Source: JAJRVM01 sp963700515 (lineage in GTDB: Bacteria; Planctomycetota; Planctomycetia; Pirellulales; Pirellulaceae). Taken from it: 64,000 nt of DNA. The notes below the pieces were generated by a model. That model ran no database searches and had not been told where the DNA came from. It worked only from the letters and a program-made list of their open reading frames with translations. Below are positions 61,901-64,000 of the stretch, piece after piece. Location: NCBI GenBank assembly GCA_963700515.1, contig CAVOXY010000006.1:186001-250000 (forward strand). Reading direction: 5' to 3'. How positions within the stretch are numbered: position 1 is the first letter of the stretch; the number at the start of each line of letters is the position of its first letter. A program made the position numbers and the translations under genes.

Positions 61901-62491
61901 GTCAACTTCGATCACCAACGAGCCCGGGCAGCGGCTCGCGTGCTCTGCAAATTCGCCCAACAAGACCACCAGGTGCTGATGTTCACCTGCCACGATCACA
62001 TCGTGCATCTGTTCAAAGCACTCCAAGTTCCCATTCGCGGCTTGCCTCACCACGCGGCGGTCGACCAGCAGCTTGTCGTCGAACCGGCCTCGGTCGTCCC
62101 CGCCGAATTGGAAATCGCCGCCGTCCAAGAGGTCGCCGTCCAAGAGGTCGTCGTCCCCACCCCTTCCCGGCAAGTTGAACTGCTGGAAGACGTCGACTAT
62201 ACTCTCCGCGACGCAGTGGAAATCGTGGCCCACGACGACTACGCCTATCTGCTCGATGAAGCAGAAGTCGACGAAGACCAGCAGGAACAAGAATGGGATG
62301 ACTTGGACGACGAAGTAGCCGAAGAAGAGGAAGAAGAGGAAGAAGAGGAAGAGACTGACGAGGCCGAGTACGAGGGAGTTACAGAAGAGGAAGTAGAAGA
62401 GCCCACACAGTCACACGCCCAGCGATTCACCTGGGAGTCGCCTGAACGCTGGTGGGACCACCCTCATAATGGCGGCGCCGCAGCCGCCTGA
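58973..62491 (+). CDS. SbcC/YhaN-like SMC-type ATPase with membrane helices and acidic tail
   Basis: 1,172 residues, intact. N-terminal ABC/SMC head half: TDLHVDGFGVWTELHLGDLS, Walker A YGANEAGKTTLMQFM. A long coiled coil from about residue 170 to 900 follows. It contains two adjacent membrane helices at about 480-525 (LAWLGIPFVIGVMLVLGGLI; GWPAAILGLAGWIVAVV). C-terminal head half: signature LLSCGTREAVFLSLRLALV and Walker B PLVLDDVLVNFD, then the His-loop LMFTCHDHIVHLF. After about residue 1,030 comes a variable, strongly acidic tail with a run of about ten Glu (coded by GAAGAG repeats) ending WWDHPHNGGAAAA. The domain type is AAA_27 (YhaN). The pair with the upstream nuclease would be membrane-tethered. 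Confidence 0.88.
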   Translation: MRVTDLHVDGFGVWTELHLGDLSDRVTVVYGANEAGKTTLMQFMRTVLYGFSQERRGRYMPPVHGGEAGGTMLVDTNRQSLVIQRHLHHFRTATEREQLEVRVRDGASLSPALLDQLLTGVDEPTFNNVFAVGLRELQELGTLDDTDAAELLYKLTTGLDRVSLVDVMHELDAECRRLLDPQDPASQIVDLQARRQQLQRRVDELSQSGLHWLELEARRIRLAEDAQTLDGRLDELAQTQHVVEAAIQTHDVWSHQNGLAHQLDQLGAVVEIPASSLRTLEELGQAIDERQRKIELLKRRRREIHREVAMLPLNELLWSQTARIEALAELAHWIGSLQSQVEQLRSEVLALESRLAGSASTLPLSEEIATKGLPEISPRVLSTLRGPAKAVREESQRLKQIQEELATSQLQHDEMAAELETVLLDQGQEDLATAVQQAGSLVSRLRRRLQLQEHHDQMSRQRETLRSDHGELLEDQVLSLSTLAWLGIPFVIGVMLVLGGLIWPSFASLGWPAAILGLAGWIVAVVAKMSMERSAARELEQCESQLELLGTQIKQAQQERESLDDQLPRGSGSLEARLAAAERELAGLEELLPLEANLQTARQRVQTAHRRLEQLTATLKEARSRWRHALLRANLPETLSPQAVRQLAEGNAHTLQTRRQLASRREELAAREKELAALASRIEEIAQQVELNYTIRDPHLLLQRLSAAAAEQRTLYECRQNLRQEDRKVKREGQSLLAQLRKSHAQRRAILAQASVKSEDELRQLVALGAHRRTLQEQLADVTEQLQLALHNRLPFEVVERELVTHSLEELQQRHAVLQQQIAQQHAQLAKVHQQQGAVDQEVKTLLADRRLDDARLELGCVEQRLQQAVERWRVLAVTSHLLENVREIYETHRQPQTLKDASRYFQELTDGQYVRIWTPLSDMSLRVDMASGESLPLDLLSCGTREAVFLSLRLALVDDFARRGIVLPLVLDDVLVNFDHQRARAAARVLCKFAQQDHQVLMFTCHDHIVHLFKALQVPIRGLPHHAAVDQQLVVEPASVVPAELEIAAVQEVAVQEVVVPTPSRQVELLEDVDYTLRDAVEIVAHDDYAYLLDEAEVDEDQQEQEWDDLDDEVAEEEEEEEEEEETDEAEYEGVTEEEVEEPTQSHAQRFTWESPERWWDHPHNGGAAAA

Positions 62492-62625
62492 AACTTACGC
62501 CCGAGTGCCAACGGCTCTGCCAGTGCTGCAGCGCATCCCCAGACTTCAGGGGTCTGCCCGAGTCTCTCCGAATTCTGGCGAATTCGGCTACGGAAATGCG
62601 TCACTGCGTTGCCTTTCATGGCGCA
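62492..62625. other. Short convergent gap
   Basis: Between the SbcC-like gene and the convergent GH127 gene. CAGAC-TTCAGGG-GTCTG near 62541 is a small hairpin without a T run. Confidence 0.4.
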
Positions 62626-64000
62626 CTACTCCATCACTTCCCATTCCAGAATGCCGCCGGACAAACCGTCTCGCAGCTGCACTTCCAGACGCAGGGCGGG
62701 TGTGTCGATCGGGTCGAACGTCACCTCATTGAATTGATCCTGCTCCACGCCGCAGCGTGTGGCTCCTTCAACAGGCTGCCATTGACCGTCGGCACTCTGG
62801 TAGAGCACGTGCCAGGCAGCGGGAACGGCGCAGCCCCCACCCCCGACGCGATCGTCAAACCAGTACACACGGACACCCGAAACGTGCCGCGGCGCATCGA
62901 ACGAGTACTGCACCCATTCGGCTGTCCCTTGGTGATTCCACCAAGTCATCCGCGGAATCGAACGGTCACTGGAATTCTGGGGAACTTGCTGGTCGGAGAG
63001 AGCGCGGAGTGAATCGCTTTCGAAGCAGTGGGATGCCGTGGTGGACGACGGAGTCTTCCATTGGTGTGCATCGGCTCCATCACCGATCACTGGCAGCGCG
63101 GTGATGCGCAACCGAGCGGCCCCCATCGGGACCAACGTAAGGCGTTCTTCAGGTTCGGACGACTTCACCGGACTGGGCTGTAATTCTCCCACGAGTCCGA
63201 GGTCGTCCAATGTCCATTGCGGAATCCGCTTGCCATGGCCGGTCAATTCGATCGGCACCGTGTCGAGCGTGAAAGGCATATCGTTTTCCGGCCAGGGGCG
63301 TGTGACCACGTCAAACGAATCTGCCGGGGCAGCTTCGTTGACGATCAATCCGTAGTTCCAGGGCGTGGTGGGATGAATTTCCTCGGCCGGCCATTTTTCC
63401 AGCGCGGTCGGGATCACCACCTGCCGCTCGCCGATTTTCAGCGAGTAGGTGAGCGGTCCGCGGTCCACCGAGATGCTGTTCTGGTTGGCTTGCCACTTGC
63501 GCAACGTGATCCGCATGGGAAGTTCCAGCACAACCTTGTCGCCCGCCTGCCAGACACGATCGATGCAGAGGAATTGCAGCGGTTTAGCCACCACGTCGAG
63601 ACGCTGCGTGTTGAGTGACACCTGCGGACTCGCGCACCACTGCGGGATGCGCAGGTAGAGCGGAAATGACACATCGTGTGCCGGCTCAATCGTCAACTCG
63701 ATACGATCCTCAAACGGATAGCGCGTCTGTTGGCCAATCTGGACCAGGGTGCCATCCGCCACACGGGCCTGCAGGTCGCACGCGCCGTAGAGCACGGCTG
63801 CCAGGCCATTGTCGGGCGTGGCGGACCAGAGGTGCGTCACGAAGTAAGGCCAACCGTGCGCGAAATTGTGTTGACAGCAGCGGTGCGACGTCGGATCCAT
63901 CAGGAACATCGGTCCGCCATTCTGGATTCCCGGACTCTTGCTGGCCCGGTCCGACAGCGGCATATTGGGAGCCGTCAGATAACGGAGCGCGCGGAAATCG
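62626..64000 (-). CDS. GH127-family (DUF1680, beta-L-arabinofuranosidase-type) protein, cut by the window edge
   Basis: The frame is open through the window end (ALRYLTAPNMPLSDRAS before the first internal Met), so the N-terminal half lies beyond 64000. Visible blocks: RCCQHNFAHGWPYFVTHLW (Cys pair near the active site), QTRYPFEDRIELTIEPAHDV, LRIPQWCASPQVSLN and ISVDRGPLTYSLKIGE. They are typical of the GH127 central and beta-sandwich domains. The last 150 residues look like a discoidin/F5-8C-type domain (VRVYWFDDRVGGGGC, LRLEVQLRDGLSGGILEW). Degrades arabinose-containing glycans, presumably outside the cytoplasm. Confidence 0.85.
   Translation of the reverse strand, partial: DFRALRYLTAPNMPLSDRASKSPGIQNGGPMFLMDPTSHRCCQHNFAHGWPYFVTHLWSATPDNGLAAVLYGACDLQARVADGTLVQIGQQTRYPFEDRIELTIEPAHDVSFPLYLRIPQWCASPQVSLNTQRLDVVAKPLQFLCIDRVWQAGDKVVLELPMRITLRKWQANQNSISVDRGPLTYSLKIGERQVVIPTALEKWPAEEIHPTTPWNYGLIVNEAAPADSFDVVTRPWPENDMPFTLDTVPIELTGHGKRIPQWTLDDLGLVGELQPSPVKSSEPEERLTLVPMGAARLRITALPVIGDGADAHQWKTPSSTTASHCFESDSLRALSDQQVPQNSSDRSIPRMTWWNHQGTAEWVQYSFDAPRHVSGVRVYWFDDRVGGGGCAVPAAWHVLYQSADGQWQPVEGATRCGVEQDQFNEVTFDPIDTPALRLEVQLRDGLSGGILEWEVME

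Noticed and set aside
1..64000. Transposase, integrase, phage, tRNA or rRNA genes
   Set aside because: None was recognised on either strand by reading; a tRNA scan could still reveal one I missed.

Overview
The window looks like a chromosomal segment of a planctomycete, most probably Pirellulales-like. The signs are a sulfatase of the Cys type, HzsA-like, ThuA/DUF1080, TIGR03790, DUF1571 and DUF3592 proteins, an ECF sigma factor paired with a Ser/Thr kinase carrying a C-terminal propeller, a giant secreted protein with the LESR-type N-terminus, a PEP-CTERM protein, a lipid A gene set and a partial dcw start (mraZ-rsmH). GC is moderately high. No rRNA, tRNA, CRISPR array, transposase or phage gene was recognised.

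Layout. 1-4.7 kb: an HzsA-like protein and a decayed PIN/antitoxin pair. 4.7-10.9 kb: a giant minus-strand surface protein (BNR-like repeats, cadherin-like domains, SBBP propeller, P-domain, matrixin-type protease). 11.2-14.8 kb: sigma factor plus kinase operon. 14.9-15.5 kb: a block of tandem repeats. 15.6-26.1 kb: catabolic and secreted proteins (sulfatase, TIGR03790, ThuA-DUF1080, PQQ propeller, a GH116 stub, DUF3592). 26.1-29.8 kb: the envelope operon ompH-lpxC-lpxA-Gfo/Idh oxidoreductase. 30.8-36.5 kb: M28 peptidase, receiver protein, FHA-GAF histidine kinase, MBL hydrolase. 37-42.4 kb: DUF1571, alpha/beta hydrolase, lipoprotein, nitrilase, small membrane protein. 41.8-44.35 kb: mraZ, rsmH and a molybdenum-carrier-like protein behind an MraZ-box promoter. 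44.4-54.4 kb: glycosyltransferase, queA, Nudix-like protein, iscS, iscA, a cobL stub, bshB1, PEP-CTERM protein, rluD, TPR protein. 54.8-62.5 kb: UvrD/PcrA helicase and an SbcD/SbcC-like pair. The right edge cuts a GH127 gene.

Two things dominate the window. First, about half the genes, including housekeeping ones (queA, iscS, iscA, rsmH, rluD, pcrA), carry single-base frameshifts. Many are one base too many in a short homopolymer run, which points to sequence errors rather than gene decay. Such genes are annotated here as single CDSs spanning the shift. Second, nearly every larger intergenic gap holds a short repeat: several unrelated 7-bp and 8-bp satellite families (some as facing inverted arms), 36-bp and 113-bp tandem repeats, and four dispersed element families present in two or three copies.

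No clearly new enzyme system was found. The best candidates for something undescribed are the heptad satellites with inverted arms, the 200-bp element carrying them, and a possible terminated small RNA near 11.0 kb.
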